Source: Fuerstiella sp. (lineage in GTDB: Bacteria; Planctomycetota; Planctomycetia; Planctomycetales; Planctomycetaceae). From it: a stretch of 64,000 bases of DNA. The DNA lies in the NCBI GenBank assembly GCA_029245955.1, contig JAQWOH010000040.1:173004-237003 (forward strand), written 5' to 3'. Below are positions 19,944 to 29,369 of the stretch, piece after piece (within the stretch, counting starts at the first letter, position 1; every line of letters begins with the position of its first letter). Position numbers and translations under genes: made by a program. The notes under the pieces were generated by a model. The model saw nothing but the letters and a program-made list of their open reading frames with translations. It ran no database searches and was not told where the DNA came from.

Positions 19944-22900
19944 ATGTTGCAAAGTCGAACAGCCTGTGCTGTCCTGGTTCTGTGCCTTAATCTCTTCACC
20001 GATGCCTCATACGGCGACTGGCCGACGCACCGAGGCAATGACCAGCGCACCGGATACCGGGAACAGGCTTTATCTGCATCACACTGGATGCCGGCGTGGA
20101 TCAATGAGGATCTCGACGCACCCGCACCGGCGTGGCCTGCCCCGGCGCAAGGCAGTTTGTGGCAGGAACTGACGTCAATGGAGCCGCGGGTCACCGACGA
20201 CCGCGGAGACGTCCCCCTGATTGCAGCCGATACAGCGGGCGACCTGCATGTTTTAATCGGTTCCTCTTCGACAGATCGACTTGTGTCGCTGAGTCCCGAC
20301 ACCGGACGGCTGGAATGGCAATTCATTGCGGATGCACCAATTCGTTACGCACCATCCATTCACGGCGGGACTGCGTTTGTTGGTGCTGACGACGGGTTTG
20401 TCCGCGCGATTGATCTGCGTGATGGAAAGTTACTGTGGAAGACCCGGATTGGCCCTGAAATGCCACAGATCGTCGGTAACGGACGACTGATCGGCGCTCA
20501 CCCGATTCGTACGTCGGTGGTAAAGTCGGGCGATCTTGTCTATGCGAATGCGGGGCTTTTTCCCAGTCAGGGAGTTTATACGGCTGCCTTGAATGCGGCT
20601 GACGGTTCTGTCGTATGGCGAAGGCGAACACAGCATTCGCCGCAGGGATATCTGCTCACGGACAACAAACAACGACTGTACATTCCGTGCGGTCGCGCGG
20701 CTCCCTATTCCGTCGCAATGGATTCCGGTCGTTTCGTGTCGGATCTCCCATCCGCGGGTGGGTCGTTCTGCATGCTGACAAACGAAGCATTTTTTTCCGG
20801 TCCAGGAAATCAGACGGCCGTGCAGTCGTATCCCAATATTCCAGAAGCAAAAATGCTGTCGATTGAGGGCCGCACGATTGCGGCCGGAAATGGCTTCGTG
20901 TGGATCGCCAACGGATCTGAACTGCAGTGCCACGATCTGCCAAAGTTGACGACTCGCGTAGCTGGATCGCTGCTCTGGTCGACCGACTGCACACTTCAGG
21001 AAGCGATGATCGTGTCAGGTCATGGCGATGCTCGGTCCATTTTTCTGGCCGGTGGTCAACACGTGCAATTCGTTGATGCTGACACCGGGAACATCACGGA
21101 AGAGCTGAAGATTCCAAACGCCAGCGGACAGATTCGTTACCTCGCCGTGGCAGCCCCGGTAAATGATAAGACCCCCGATATTCTGGTTGCAACCACAAGT
21201 TCCGGACGTGTTTATGCCTGGAAGGGTGTTTCAGCTGAATCGAAAACAGCTGACTGGCCTGATTTCGGACGGCCAATTCTGTCACAACGGACAGTCGCTC
21301 CGGACGTGCAGCAACGTGTTCAGGATGGACTGTCGAAACTCAGCGTCGATGTCGGACTGGCGTTGCTGCTCAATGACAAGGATGGCAGTTGTGCTCAACA
21401 GATTCTGACCACGAGCCGTTTGAACGTCATTTCGGTAGTGCCCACAATCGTTGAGCGAGATGAGTTGCGAACGCAATTCCTGTCGCAACGGCAGTATGGG
21501 CGACGCATGACTGTACTGAGCGTGGCAGAGGGTCAGCCGCTGCCATTTTCCGCTCGGCTGTTCAATTTGGTGTTGGAGGCTGCGGAGACCGAGCGTGCTT
21601 CGCGTGAGTTGTTCCGCATGGTGGATTCCGATACGGGTGTCGTCAGCCGTTATGGCAAACCGCTGGAAACAGCTCGCCCATTTTCGGGTGGCGGGGTGTG
21701 GCGTCATCAATACGGATCTCCGAACAATTCGGCCGATTCTGGTGACACTGCCATCGGTAACGCATCCGGTTTTCGGTTGCAGTGGTTTGGCGGCGTTGGA
21801 CCGTCACGCATGCCGGATCGGCACTTGCGAGGACAGGCGCCTTTGGCCGCGGGGTCGGCCATGGTACTGCATGGCGACGAATGCCTGATTGGTGTGGATC
21901 CTGCAAATGGTGTCGAACGCTGGCAAGTCGATTTGCCTCCCGATGCAATGCGTTATGTGATGCCCTTTGACGCTGGCTATTCGTGCCTGACCCACGACGG
22001 AACCGTGTTGTACACCGCAGCCGCCTCGGAACTCTGGAAACTGAATGCCTTCAACGGCAAAAAACTGGATGGTTATCAGGTCCCTGCAAAGATGAAAGGG
22101 ATGAACTGGGGGTACGTTGCTGAATCTCGTGGACGGCTGTTTGCCAGCGTCATGAAGCCGTCGGCCGGCCGTTTGAAAGGGGTGCCACAGCAGCATGCAG
22201 TTGTTGATTCCGCACGGTTATCCGCCGAACGCAATTACCGGCGCGGGCAGTTTGATCGTGCGACGTTGCGAGAAAAGTACACGAAACAGGACTACGATTC
22301 GACTCGTCCCCTGGTGTGCAGTCGCTGGCTGTTCGGACTGAATGATAATGGCAGCCAGCGGTGGAGTTATCCATGTACGGGGGTCCTGCCCAACAGTTCA
22401 ATTTCGCTGAACGAAAAAGGAACCCGGATTCTGTTCATCGAAGGTCTCAGCGAAACGTGTATTCAGCATCCAACAGATCGCGTCTCTGTGACTGACATTG
22501 TCGAAGACGCCAGGATCGTCTGCCTGAACGCAGCGTCGGGAAGGCAGATCTGGAAACAGCCACTGAACTGGCCGGAAGCCAAAAACATCCTGTATTCCCA
22601 GATCGTCGACGATTTCGTGGTATTGGCGTCTTCCGAAAGCAAAGAACAGGGAGCATTCTACCACCTTGGCGTGTTCAGTCTTGCGACGGGTAAACGACTG
22701 TGGACGAAACAGCATGCTCACATTACTGACGGTTTGGGGCATGGCGAACAGGTTCATCATCCTCTAGCGCTAAGGCAACAATCAGGGGGGATCTGTGTCA
22801 TAGCAGAACCGTATATGTATGACCTTGCTACGGGCGAGCGTGTTGTGCCGGAGAATGCGTCGCCTGACTGGGTCTTGAAACGGCCCGGGCACAGTTGTGG

Positions 22901-23822
22901 AACGTTAACCGGTGCGGGACAGTGTGTGTTCCTTCGAGCCACGAACCCGACAGTTCTGAATCTTTCTTCTGAGGCATCTGATCGCTTTCAGCGACTTTCT
23001 CCCAGCCGCCCTGGTTGCTGGATCAATATGCTTCCGGCCAATGGACGCCTGCTGATTCCTGAAGGGAGTGCCAGTTGTGTGTGTGCGTTCTCTCTGCAAA
23101 CGTCCATTGGATTTGTTCCGGTGAATTCGTCTGCTGCAGAAGTTCCGTTGCTGAAGGATTTTCCGCCTCTGGAAGAAGAACGAATTCAGGAACTTTACGC
23201 GTGGCAATTCGATCAAGCAGCCATCGACGGTGATCAAATCCGTCCGACGGTCGGTTCGAAGTCATTGACCGCAGCAGCGCCCATTGAGATCACGGACCAG
23301 GGACTCGTTCTTGACGGTCAGCAGTGGGTAGCGATTGCTCGCGAGCACCCAGACCTGCCGGCGATGCCCGCCACGATTTCTCTGGAAGCGCATGTGGTTG
23401 TCGAGGATAACACACCTGAATGGTCCGGCATCATTGGAGCCATTCAGGACAATGGAAACTTTGAACGCGGCAGTCTTCTTGGCGTTCACAAAGAGCGATT
23501 CTTCTTTGCGGTCGCGTCGGAGCAGCGTCCTTCAATCACATATCTGGGAGCTCCGACCAAACTGACTCTCGGAAAATCCTACCACATCGTCGGAACTTAC
23601 GACGGCAGCATGATGCGGCTGTACATCGACGGAAAACTGGCAGCCGTCAGTTCAGCTCAACGCGGTGCCGTGCTGTTCGAACAAAAGAGCTGGCTGTCGG
23701 CGGGAATCTACAAGGATGAGGACGACCATCATCCTCTGTGCGGAGTGCTTTCGCGAGTCGGCGTGTTTCGCGGCGCCTTGCCGCCGGATATGGTCCGTCA
23801 AAGAGTAAACATGAGTCGATAG
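19944..23822 (+). CDS. Very long PQQ-like propeller protein with Rossmann-like insert and C-terminal LamG domain
   Basis: ATG 19944 starts a signal peptide (TACAVLVLCLNLFTDASYG). DWPTHRGNDQRTGY is the standard opening of planctomycete BamB-like proteins, followed by PQQ-type blades such as LEWQFIADAPIRYAP and DGKLLWKTRIGPE. Around residues 467-545 the sequence leaves the blade pattern and reads like a methyltransferase-type Rossmann fold whose glycine-rich loop has decayed (VGLALLLNDKDGS, then YGRRMTVLS and LPFSARLFNLVL). The propeller resumes with GVERWQVDLPPD. Residues about 1113-1289 form a concanavalin A/LamG-like domain (GSMMRLYIDGKLAAV). At 1292 residues it is a large secreted binding protein; enzymatic activity is doubtful. 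The metallopeptidase-sulfatase gene follows after 36 bp, probably in one operon. Confidence 0.8.
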   Translation: MLQSRTACAVLVLCLNLFTDASYGDWPTHRGNDQRTGYREQALSASHWMPAWINEDLDAPAPAWPAPAQGSLWQELTSMEPRVTDDRGDVPLIAADTAGDLHVLIGSSSTDRLVSLSPDTGRLEWQFIADAPIRYAPSIHGGTAFVGADDGFVRAIDLRDGKLLWKTRIGPEMPQIVGNGRLIGAHPIRTSVVKSGDLVYANAGLFPSQGVYTAALNAADGSVVWRRRTQHSPQGYLLTDNKQRLYIPCGRAAPYSVAMDSGRFVSDLPSAGGSFCMLTNEAFFSGPGNQTAVQSYPNIPEAKMLSIEGRTIAAGNGFVWIANGSELQCHDLPKLTTRVAGSLLWSTDCTLQEAMIVSGHGDARSIFLAGGQHVQFVDADTGNITEELKIPNASGQIRYLAVAAPVNDKTPDILVATTSSGRVYAWKGVSAESKTADWPDFGRPILSQRTVAPDVQQRVQDGLSKLSVDVGLALLLNDKDGSCAQQILTTSRLNVISVVPTIVERDELRTQFLSQRQYGRRMTVLSVAEGQPLPFSARLFNLVLEAAETERASRELFRMVDSDTGVVSRYGKPLETARPFSGGGVWRHQYGSPNNSADSGDTAIGNASGFRLQWFGGVGPSRMPDRHLRGQAPLAAGSAMVLHGDECLIGVDPANGVERWQVDLPPDAMRYVMPFDAGYSCLTHDGTVLYTAAASELWKLNAFNGKKLDGYQVPAKMKGMNWGYVAESRGRLFASVMKPSAGRLKGVPQQHAVVDSARLSAERNYRRGQFDRATLREKYTKQDYDSTRPLVCSRWLFGLNDNGSQRWSYPCTGVLPNSSISLNEKGTRILFIEGLSETCIQHPTDRVSVTDIVEDARIVCLNAASGRQIWKQPLNWPEAKNILYSQIVDDFVVLASSESKEQGAFYHLGVFSLATGKRLWTKQHAHITDGLGHGEQVHHPLALRQQSGGICVIAEPYMYDLATGERVVPENASPDWVLKRPGHSCGTLTGAGQCVFLRATNPTVLNLSSEASDRFQRLSPSRPGCWINMLPANGRLLIPEGSASCVCAFSLQTSIGFVPVNSSAAEVPLLKDFPPLEEERIQELYAWQFDQAAIDGDQIRPTVGSKSLTAAAPIEITDQGLVLDGQQWVAIAREHPDLPAMPATISLEAHVVVEDNTPEWSGIIGAIQDNGNFERGSLLGVHKERFFFAVASEQRPSITYLGAPTKLTLGKSYHIVGTYDGSMMRLYIDGKLAAVSSAQRGAVLFEQKSWLSAGIYKDEDDHHPLCGVLSRVGVFRGALPPDMVRQRVNMSR

Positions 23823-23858
23823 AGTCGATTCTCAGGCAGGAAGAAAGGGGATATCAGC

Positions 23859-26114
23859 GTGCGAATTATTCGGTTATCAATATTTCTGGAGATCGCCATC
23901 GGCTCCCTGCTTGCGGCCACGCCATCGGTCGATGTGCAGAGTTTCCAGATTACGCCGCCGCCATCGAAAATGGGACTTGATCCGTTCTATAAGAAGTACG
24001 TAAGTGCCAGTGGATATCCCATCGTCAGTTCTGCCGGAGTGGACGACTATGCGCTGAAGGAAGCGGCCTTTCTGGTAAACCTGATGCTGGCCAACCGCCC
24101 GGATGTGCGCGAAGCCATGATCAAGAGCGGATCTCGGCTGATCATCATGGCACATGATGAATTCACCACCGATGTGCCGGAACATTCTCAGATGCGTCCC
24201 AAAGACTTCTGGGACGCACGTGCCAGAGGACTGGGTGGATCCCGCACCGATCCCGTCTGTTCCTGCGGTGAGGAGAATCTGCTCGCCTTCGAAGGCGACC
24301 CGTATTCCACAGAAAACATCCTGATCCACGAATTCGCTCACAACATTCACCTGCGCGGCATGGTGAATGTGGACCCTACGTTTGATGACCGGCTGAAGCA
24401 GACATGGCAGGCGGCAATGGATGCCGGGCTATGGGACAAAAAATATGCCTCGACCAATCATGCTGAATATTTTGCCGAAGGAGTTCAGTCCTGGTTCGAC
24501 AACAACCGCCAGCCGGACCATGACCACAACCACGTCGACACAAGAAAGGAGCTCCGTGAGTACGATCCCGGACTGGCAAAACTTTGTGAGGAAGTCTTCG
24601 GCGAAACCAACCTGGTTTACACCAAACCCACAACTCGACTGACGGGTCACCTTTCCGGCTATAATCCGGCAACCGCACCGAAGTTTGCATGGCCTGAACG
24701 ACTGCAAAACGTCAAGGAAGAGATTCGTGCAAAAGCCCGCAGTCGCAAGAGCATGAAAGACAGGGATAAGAAGGACAAGGCGGCGGAAGCGTACGAATCG
24801 GTGAAACCCAACGTCATCGTGATCATGGCCGATGACCTTGGGTGGATGGACCTGCACTGTCAGGGCAACGAACTGCTGGACACTCCTCATCTGGACGGTC
24901 TGGCCAGTCAGGGAATGCGTTTTACCAACGGTTATGCGGCCGCACCTGTGTGCTCACCGACTCGAGCCGCCATGATGACCGGTCAGTCTCCTGCGCGAGT
25001 CGGCCTGACAAATCATGCTCCCGGACATGCGGACCGGTTCTGTCCCGAAAATTCGAAAGTCGCTGAGGCCGACTGGATCAGGCATTTGACGCTTGATCAT
25101 GTGACCATCGCGGAACACCTGAAGCAGGCCGGCTATGCAACCGGATTCGTCGGTAAGTGGCATCTTTCCCACCGACCTGGATCCGACACTAACGGACCAT
25201 TCGAACCACGATTGAGACCTGAACACCAGGGTTACGACCTTAACATCGGTGGGTGCAGCCGCGGAGGTCCTCCCAGTTATTTCGAACCCTACAGGATTCC
25301 CAACATTCCTTCACGACGCAAAGGTGAATATCTCGCGAACCGCCTGGCCGATGAGTCCATCGCGTTCGTTGAAGCCAACAGCGACAGAACTTTCTTTCTG
25401 ACATGGTGGAACTATTCCGTGCACTATCCTATGGAAGCCCCGGAAGATCTGATCCGGAAATACGAGAACCGCCCCGGCGTCGACAGACCCGTTTACGCCG
25501 CGATGATCGAAGCCATGGATGCTGCAATCGGAAAGCTGCTGTCTGCACTTGATGAAAACGGCCTCAGTGAAAACACTCTCCTGATTTTTAAATCCGATAA
25601 CGGCTCGCTGTACAGCAATGCTCCGCTTCGTGCGAACAAGGGTTTTCTGTATGAAGGCGGTATTCGTGTGCCATGGATCGTACGCTGGCCCGGAGTCGTC
25701 AAGGCAGGATCGGAATGCGACACACCCGTCATAAGTATGGACACGTTTCCCACGATCCTTGAAGCAACGGGGTTAAAACCGGATTCAAACACGCCGATGG
25801 ACGCTGAAAGTCTGCTGCCGCTGCTCAAGCAGACTGGAACACTGAAACGCAAAGCAATCTACTTTCATTATCCCAACTACGCCTTTCACAAACGAAACCG
25901 ACTCGGCAGCGCAATACGCGAAGGCGACTACAAGCTGATTACGCGCTACGACGACGATTCACTCGAATTGTACAATCTGGTCAGCGATATCGGGGAGGAG
26001 CGCAACCTGGCTGAAACTCAACCGAAGACAGCTCTCGCCATGAAGAACAGACTCGATGCATGGCTGACGACAGCGGGGGCAAGAATGCCGAAACGGATTC
26101 AAGGAACTAAGTAG
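23859..26114 (+). CDS. Metallopeptidase-sulfatase fusion, secreted
   Basis: GTG 23859 is preceded by AGGGG nine bases away and gives the signal peptide VRIIRLSIFLEIAIGSLLAA. Residues about 35-300 are a zinc-peptidase-like domain: H157-E-F-A-H161 is an HExxH helix, and NHAEYFAEG at residues 200-208 supplies a downstream Glu (203 or 207), as in gluzincins of the lethal-factor-like type. A charged Lys/Arg linker (about 285-310) joins it to a full sulfatase: VNPNVIVIMADDLGW-like strand, motif C365-S-P-T-R369, GKWHLSHRPG, FKSDNGSL and YEGGIRVPWIVRWPG. Total 751 residues. Both active sites look intact. One chain could cut the protein part and the sulfated glycan part of a proteoglycan-like substrate; that is inference. 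Confidence 0.85.
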   Translation: MRIIRLSIFLEIAIGSLLAATPSVDVQSFQITPPPSKMGLDPFYKKYVSASGYPIVSSAGVDDYALKEAAFLVNLMLANRPDVREAMIKSGSRLIIMAHDEFTTDVPEHSQMRPKDFWDARARGLGGSRTDPVCSCGEENLLAFEGDPYSTENILIHEFAHNIHLRGMVNVDPTFDDRLKQTWQAAMDAGLWDKKYASTNHAEYFAEGVQSWFDNNRQPDHDHNHVDTRKELREYDPGLAKLCEEVFGETNLVYTKPTTRLTGHLSGYNPATAPKFAWPERLQNVKEEIRAKARSRKSMKDRDKKDKAAEAYESVKPNVIVIMADDLGWMDLHCQGNELLDTPHLDGLASQGMRFTNGYAAAPVCSPTRAAMMTGQSPARVGLTNHAPGHADRFCPENSKVAEADWIRHLTLDHVTIAEHLKQAGYATGFVGKWHLSHRPGSDTNGPFEPRLRPEHQGYDLNIGGCSRGGPPSYFEPYRIPNIPSRRKGEYLANRLADESIAFVEANSDRTFFLTWWNYSVHYPMEAPEDLIRKYENRPGVDRPVYAAMIEAMDAAIGKLLSALDENGLSENTLLIFKSDNGSLYSNAPLRANKGFLYEGGIRVPWIVRWPGVVKAGSECDTPVISMDTFPTILEATGLKPDSNTPMDAESLLPLLKQTGTLKRKAIYFHYPNYAFHKRNRLGSAIREGDYKLITRYDDDSLELYNLVSDIGEERNLAETQPKTALAMKNRLDAWLTTAGARMPKRIQGTK

Positions 26115-26303
26115 CACAGCCGGCGCCAGTTCCGAAAGATCATGCTGCGACATGATCGAAGGACAGACTTAATAAACGACACTTTTGATATGGATATCGC
26201 GGCATCGCCGACGGACAGCCACACCAAACTTGCGATGCTGTGATCAGTGACAAAAGAATACTTTTCGACTCTTTAGTGATACGCTTTATAAAGGGAACCT
26301 GAC

Positions 26304-26615
26304 ATGGCCTACGACGACACGCTGATTGTAAATCACATCAAGCAGACGCACGACACGGACTTACTCAGTGAACGCGAGAAACACCTGGTCGGACTGGCCG
26401 TCACGATGACTCGCGGGTGCCAGGTCTGTACCAGAAACCGAGTCGAAAAGGCCCGCGACATCGGTATCTCCGATGATGAACTCAATGCGCTTATCGCCGT
26501 CACGGCGGCAGTCAATAGTGGTGTCACAGGCGCTACGGCGCGTGTGGCATTCGGCATGCTGGACCAGGAGGCACCGGCTGAATGTGGCGATACCTGCTCG
26601 CCCAGCCCCAAATAG
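26304..26615 (+). CDS. Carboxymuconolactone decarboxylase/AhpD-like small protein
   Basis: ATG 26304 follows an AAGGGAA site. The 103-residue helical protein has the AhpD/CMD core: HLVGLAVTMTRGCQVCTRNRVEKARDIG, then SDDELNALIAVTAAVNSG. It keeps the CxxC pair but has Arg where the AhpD-type CxxCxxxH motif has His. A redox or peroxidase-reductant role is possible but the His change makes it uncertain. It is cytoplasmic (no signal). The thioesterase gene starts 13 bp after its stop, so the two are probably co-transcribed. Confidence 0.82.
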   Translation: MAYDDTLIVNHIKQTHDTDLLSEREKHLVGLAVTMTRGCQVCTRNRVEKARDIGISDDELNALIAVTAAVNSGVTGATARVAFGMLDQEAPAECGDTCSPSPK

Positions 26616-26628
26616 CGAAAGAAAAAGC

Positions 26629-27036
26629 ATGAAGGACGCGATAAAAATCGGCACGACCGGAGAAGAGCGTTTCGTGGTTGGCGATCAGCACACGATCGAC
26701 TTCGCTCATGACGGAATGCCGCAGATTCTGTCCACGCCCTGGCTGGTGTGGTTCCTGGAACACTCTGCACGCAACGCAGTTCTGCCACTGCTGGAACCTG
26801 GCGAAAGCACCGTGGGTGTCGTCGTCAACATTGAGCACATTGCGGCCGCACCGCTGGGGGCCGCAATCGTTTGTCGCGCGCGAGTAATCTACGCGGACGG
26901 TCCGCTCATCTCGTTCCAGTTCGAGGCACATGATGAGTCGGAAAAGATCGCCAACGGCACGCACAAGCTGCGCGTGATACAGACCGATCGCCTTGCCAGG
27001 AAAGTAAACGCGAAGATGAAGAAGAACAGCCCCTGA
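26629..27036 (+). CDS. FlK-like hotdog thioesterase
   Basis: I chose ATG 26629, 13 bp after the AhpD-like gene; a longer frame from 26473 would overlap that gene. The 135-residue product matches the fluoroacetyl-CoA-thioesterase-like hotdog family: STPWLVWFLEHSARNAVLPLL with the Ser/Thr and Glu of the active site, then STVGVVVNIEHIAAAPLGA with the catalytic-type His. It would hydrolyse a small acyl-CoA in the cytoplasm. The true substrate is probably a housekeeping or detoxification acyl-CoA, since fluoroacetate resistance itself is rare. A GAAAG stretch upstream is a weak ribosome-binding site. Confidence 0.82.
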   Translation: MKDAIKIGTTGEERFVVGDQHTIDFAHDGMPQILSTPWLVWFLEHSARNAVLPLLEPGESTVGVVVNIEHIAAAPLGAAIVCRARVIYADGPLISFQFEAHDESEKIANGTHKLRVIQTDRLARKVNAKMKKNSP

Positions 27037-27162
27037 CCGTCATCCGTCAGTTGGTTGGTCGCTGGCCCGCGTCGGACAGTCACGCCGTCCGCAGCGCGCT
27101 CAATCCAACGACAATCCATTCTACTCATCGTGCCGTGCGACACTGCCGGAAGAAGTTCATGA

Positions 27163-28743
27163 ATGCCCGGAACAGAGAATACAACAGACCGTCAGATGAA
27201 TTCCGTCTTCATTGAAGCCACATTGTCGGGACTGATAGTCCTTCTCATGCCTGGTCTCCTGTACGGAAGCAGCAACCGCCCCGATAATCGACCGAACATT
27301 CTGTTCATCATGTCGGACGATCACACCACACAGGCCATTGGCGCGTATGGCAGCAGACTGGCCGAGCTGAATCCGACGCCAAACATCGATGCGCTGGCAA
27401 AGGGCGGAATGCTGTTTGATCGAGTGTTCTGTAACAACTCAATCTGCACGCCCAGCCGAGCCAGCATCATCACCGGTCAGTATTCACAAACCAACGGCGT
27501 GCTGGACCTGACGGGCAACATCGCGTCTGAGCGACAATACCTGCCAAAGGAAATGGGGCAGGCGGGTTATCACACAGCAATGATCGGGAAGTGGCACCTG
27601 AAACAGGAACCTGCAGCTTTCGATTACTACTGCGTGCTGCCGGGGCAAGGGAAATACTTCGACCCCGCGTTTCGGGTTCCGGGTGACTCGCCATGGCCGC
27701 GCAATACCATCAGTAGAAAAGGACAGCACTCCAGCGACGCAATTACGGATCTCAGCCTGAAGTGGCTGAAGGACGCATGGGACCACGACCGACCTTTCTT
27801 TCTGATGCACCACTTCAAAGCGCCGCACGACATGTTTCAGAACGCGCCACGTTACGACAGCTACCTTAATGACGTGAGCATTCCTGAGCCGGCCAACCTG
27901 CATGACCAACCGGCCGCCGGCTTCGGCTCCGTCGCCAGTCGTGGCTATGGTTCCGGACTGGCCAAAGGACATGAAAAATGGCAACTGGGACGCAGACTGG
28001 CCGTCGACCAGAGCCTCACCGACCCGGAATACACAAGGGCGGTGTATCAACGATATCTCAAACGATATCTGAGGTGTGTGAAAGGTGTCGATGACAACGT
28101 CAGGAGGCTGGTCGACTTTCTGCGTGACGCCGGTCAGCTCGACAACACGGTCATTATATACACGGCAGATCAGGGTTTCTTCCTGGGCGAACACGACCTG
28201 ATGGACAAACGATGGATCTATGAAGAAGCCATGCGAATGCCCTTCATTGTCCACTACCCGGCAGGGGTCAAAGCCGGATCAAGAAACGACTGGCTGATCA
28301 ACAATACGGACTTTGCTCCGACAATCCTGGGGCTCGCAGGCGTCGTTACACCGGCTCAGATGCAGGGTCGCAGTTTCGCGTCAGCTCTGCACGGCAGGGC
28401 ACGCCCCCCCGACTGGCGCACCGCGACGTACTACCGCTACTGGATGCACATGGCTCATAATCTCCGAGTCCCCGCTCACTTTGGCATTCGTACCGACAGA
28501 TACAAGCTGATTTTCTACTATGGCTGCACTCCGTCAGGAAAACAGAAGACTCCTGCCGCGTGGGAATTATACGACCTTAAGAACGACCCGTCTGAGATGC
28601 AAAACGAATACACCAGCCCCGACCACGCGCAGGTCGTCGCAGAACTAAAGAAGCAACTCTGGAAGACACGAGCAACCCTGAACGAAACTGACAGCAAATA
28701 TCCAGAGATCCAGGTAATCATTGATGCCCAGGAGGGAATCTGA
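27163..28743 (+). CDS. Secreted sulfatase
   Basis: ATG 27163 has a GGAAGAAG site seven bases upstream. ATG 27196 lacks one but starts a cleaner signal peptide (FIEATLSGLIVLLMPGLLYG), so the exact start is open. PNILFIMSDDHTTQA, formylglycine motif C-T-P-S-R (Cys84 from the later Met), IGKWHLKQEP, MHHFKAPHDMF and YTADQGFFLGEHDLMDKRW are typical of the N-sulfoglucosamine/heparan-type or choline-sulfatase-like branch. About 526 residues, complete. It ends the plus-strand block; beyond it lies a 626 bp gap before convergent genes. Sulfatase activity is confident, the branch moderately so. Confidence 0.92.
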   Translation: MPGTENTTDRQMNSVFIEATLSGLIVLLMPGLLYGSSNRPDNRPNILFIMSDDHTTQAIGAYGSRLAELNPTPNIDALAKGGMLFDRVFCNNSICTPSRASIITGQYSQTNGVLDLTGNIASERQYLPKEMGQAGYHTAMIGKWHLKQEPAAFDYYCVLPGQGKYFDPAFRVPGDSPWPRNTISRKGQHSSDAITDLSLKWLKDAWDHDRPFFLMHHFKAPHDMFQNAPRYDSYLNDVSIPEPANLHDQPAAGFGSVASRGYGSGLAKGHEKWQLGRRLAVDQSLTDPEYTRAVYQRYLKRYLRCVKGVDDNVRRLVDFLRDAGQLDNTVIIYTADQGFFLGEHDLMDKRWIYEEAMRMPFIVHYPAGVKAGSRNDWLINNTDFAPTILGLAGVVTPAQMQGRSFASALHGRARPPDWRTATYYRYWMHMAHNLRVPAHFGIRTDRYKLIFYYGCTPSGKQKTPAAWELYDLKNDPSEMQNEYTSPDHAQVVAELKKQLWKTRATLNETDSKYPEIQVIIDAQEGI

Positions 28744-29369
28744 TGAAGTCGAAACCCCTGTAACCGTGGCTGACCGGCAGTTCGACCGCCAACAGAAGCA
28801 CAATGGCAACGATGAGCATCGCTCGTATCTTTTCCAGACGGCTCACAATTCTTCTTCAGCCGTGACGTACTCGCATCCATCGAGATACGTATCGGCACGT
28901 TGACAGAGTCAATTGTCAGAGAAGTTACCCAGTGGTCCCACACAGTTAATCCCCCCCTGAAGCGACTTCCGGATCATCAGGAGTCGACGGCAGAGATTTT
29001 CTCCGTCGCCACGTCAGGTCGGAGGGGGGCGGGCTGTTGGCCGTCTTGGGAAATCGAGCCCGACGCAGTTATTTTCACACACGTCGCGTATCTAACGACA
29101 TACGTGGAAGTTTAGGAATCAGGTTCAGTGCGAACGAGGATCTTTTTGTTCACAGGAAACGTTCAGAGCAAGTTGCGTTCCCCGCAAGTGCCCGTGTCAC
29201 ACAACGACCGGACCTTAGCCGCGACACCTGATCAGCTCAATCTTCTGCACAGCGTGGCGAGTTCAAATTCGAGCGTCTTCCAGTCGCCGCTCAGACCATA
29301 AAGCCGCTCGAAACAGTCGGGAGGCGGATTTGCGATGGTCGGATCGGCAGCTGGACACAGGCCGTTCAG
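28744..29369. other. Convergent intergenic region with possible coding relic at one end
   Basis: Most of this gap shows only short frames without motifs. The last 140 bp, read on the minus strand, continue the frame of the neighbouring sulfatase past its TAG stop for 44 sense codons (LNGLCPAADPTIANPPP, then ERLYGLSGDWKTLEFELA) to a TGA near 29237. That part looks coding in character. Confidence 0.45.

Noticed and set aside
28718..28849. Minus-strand mini-frame with a hydrophobic stretch (LIVAIVLLLAVELP)
   Set aside because: Only 33-43 codons, overlaps the end of a real sulfatase gene, and nothing follows the signal-like part.
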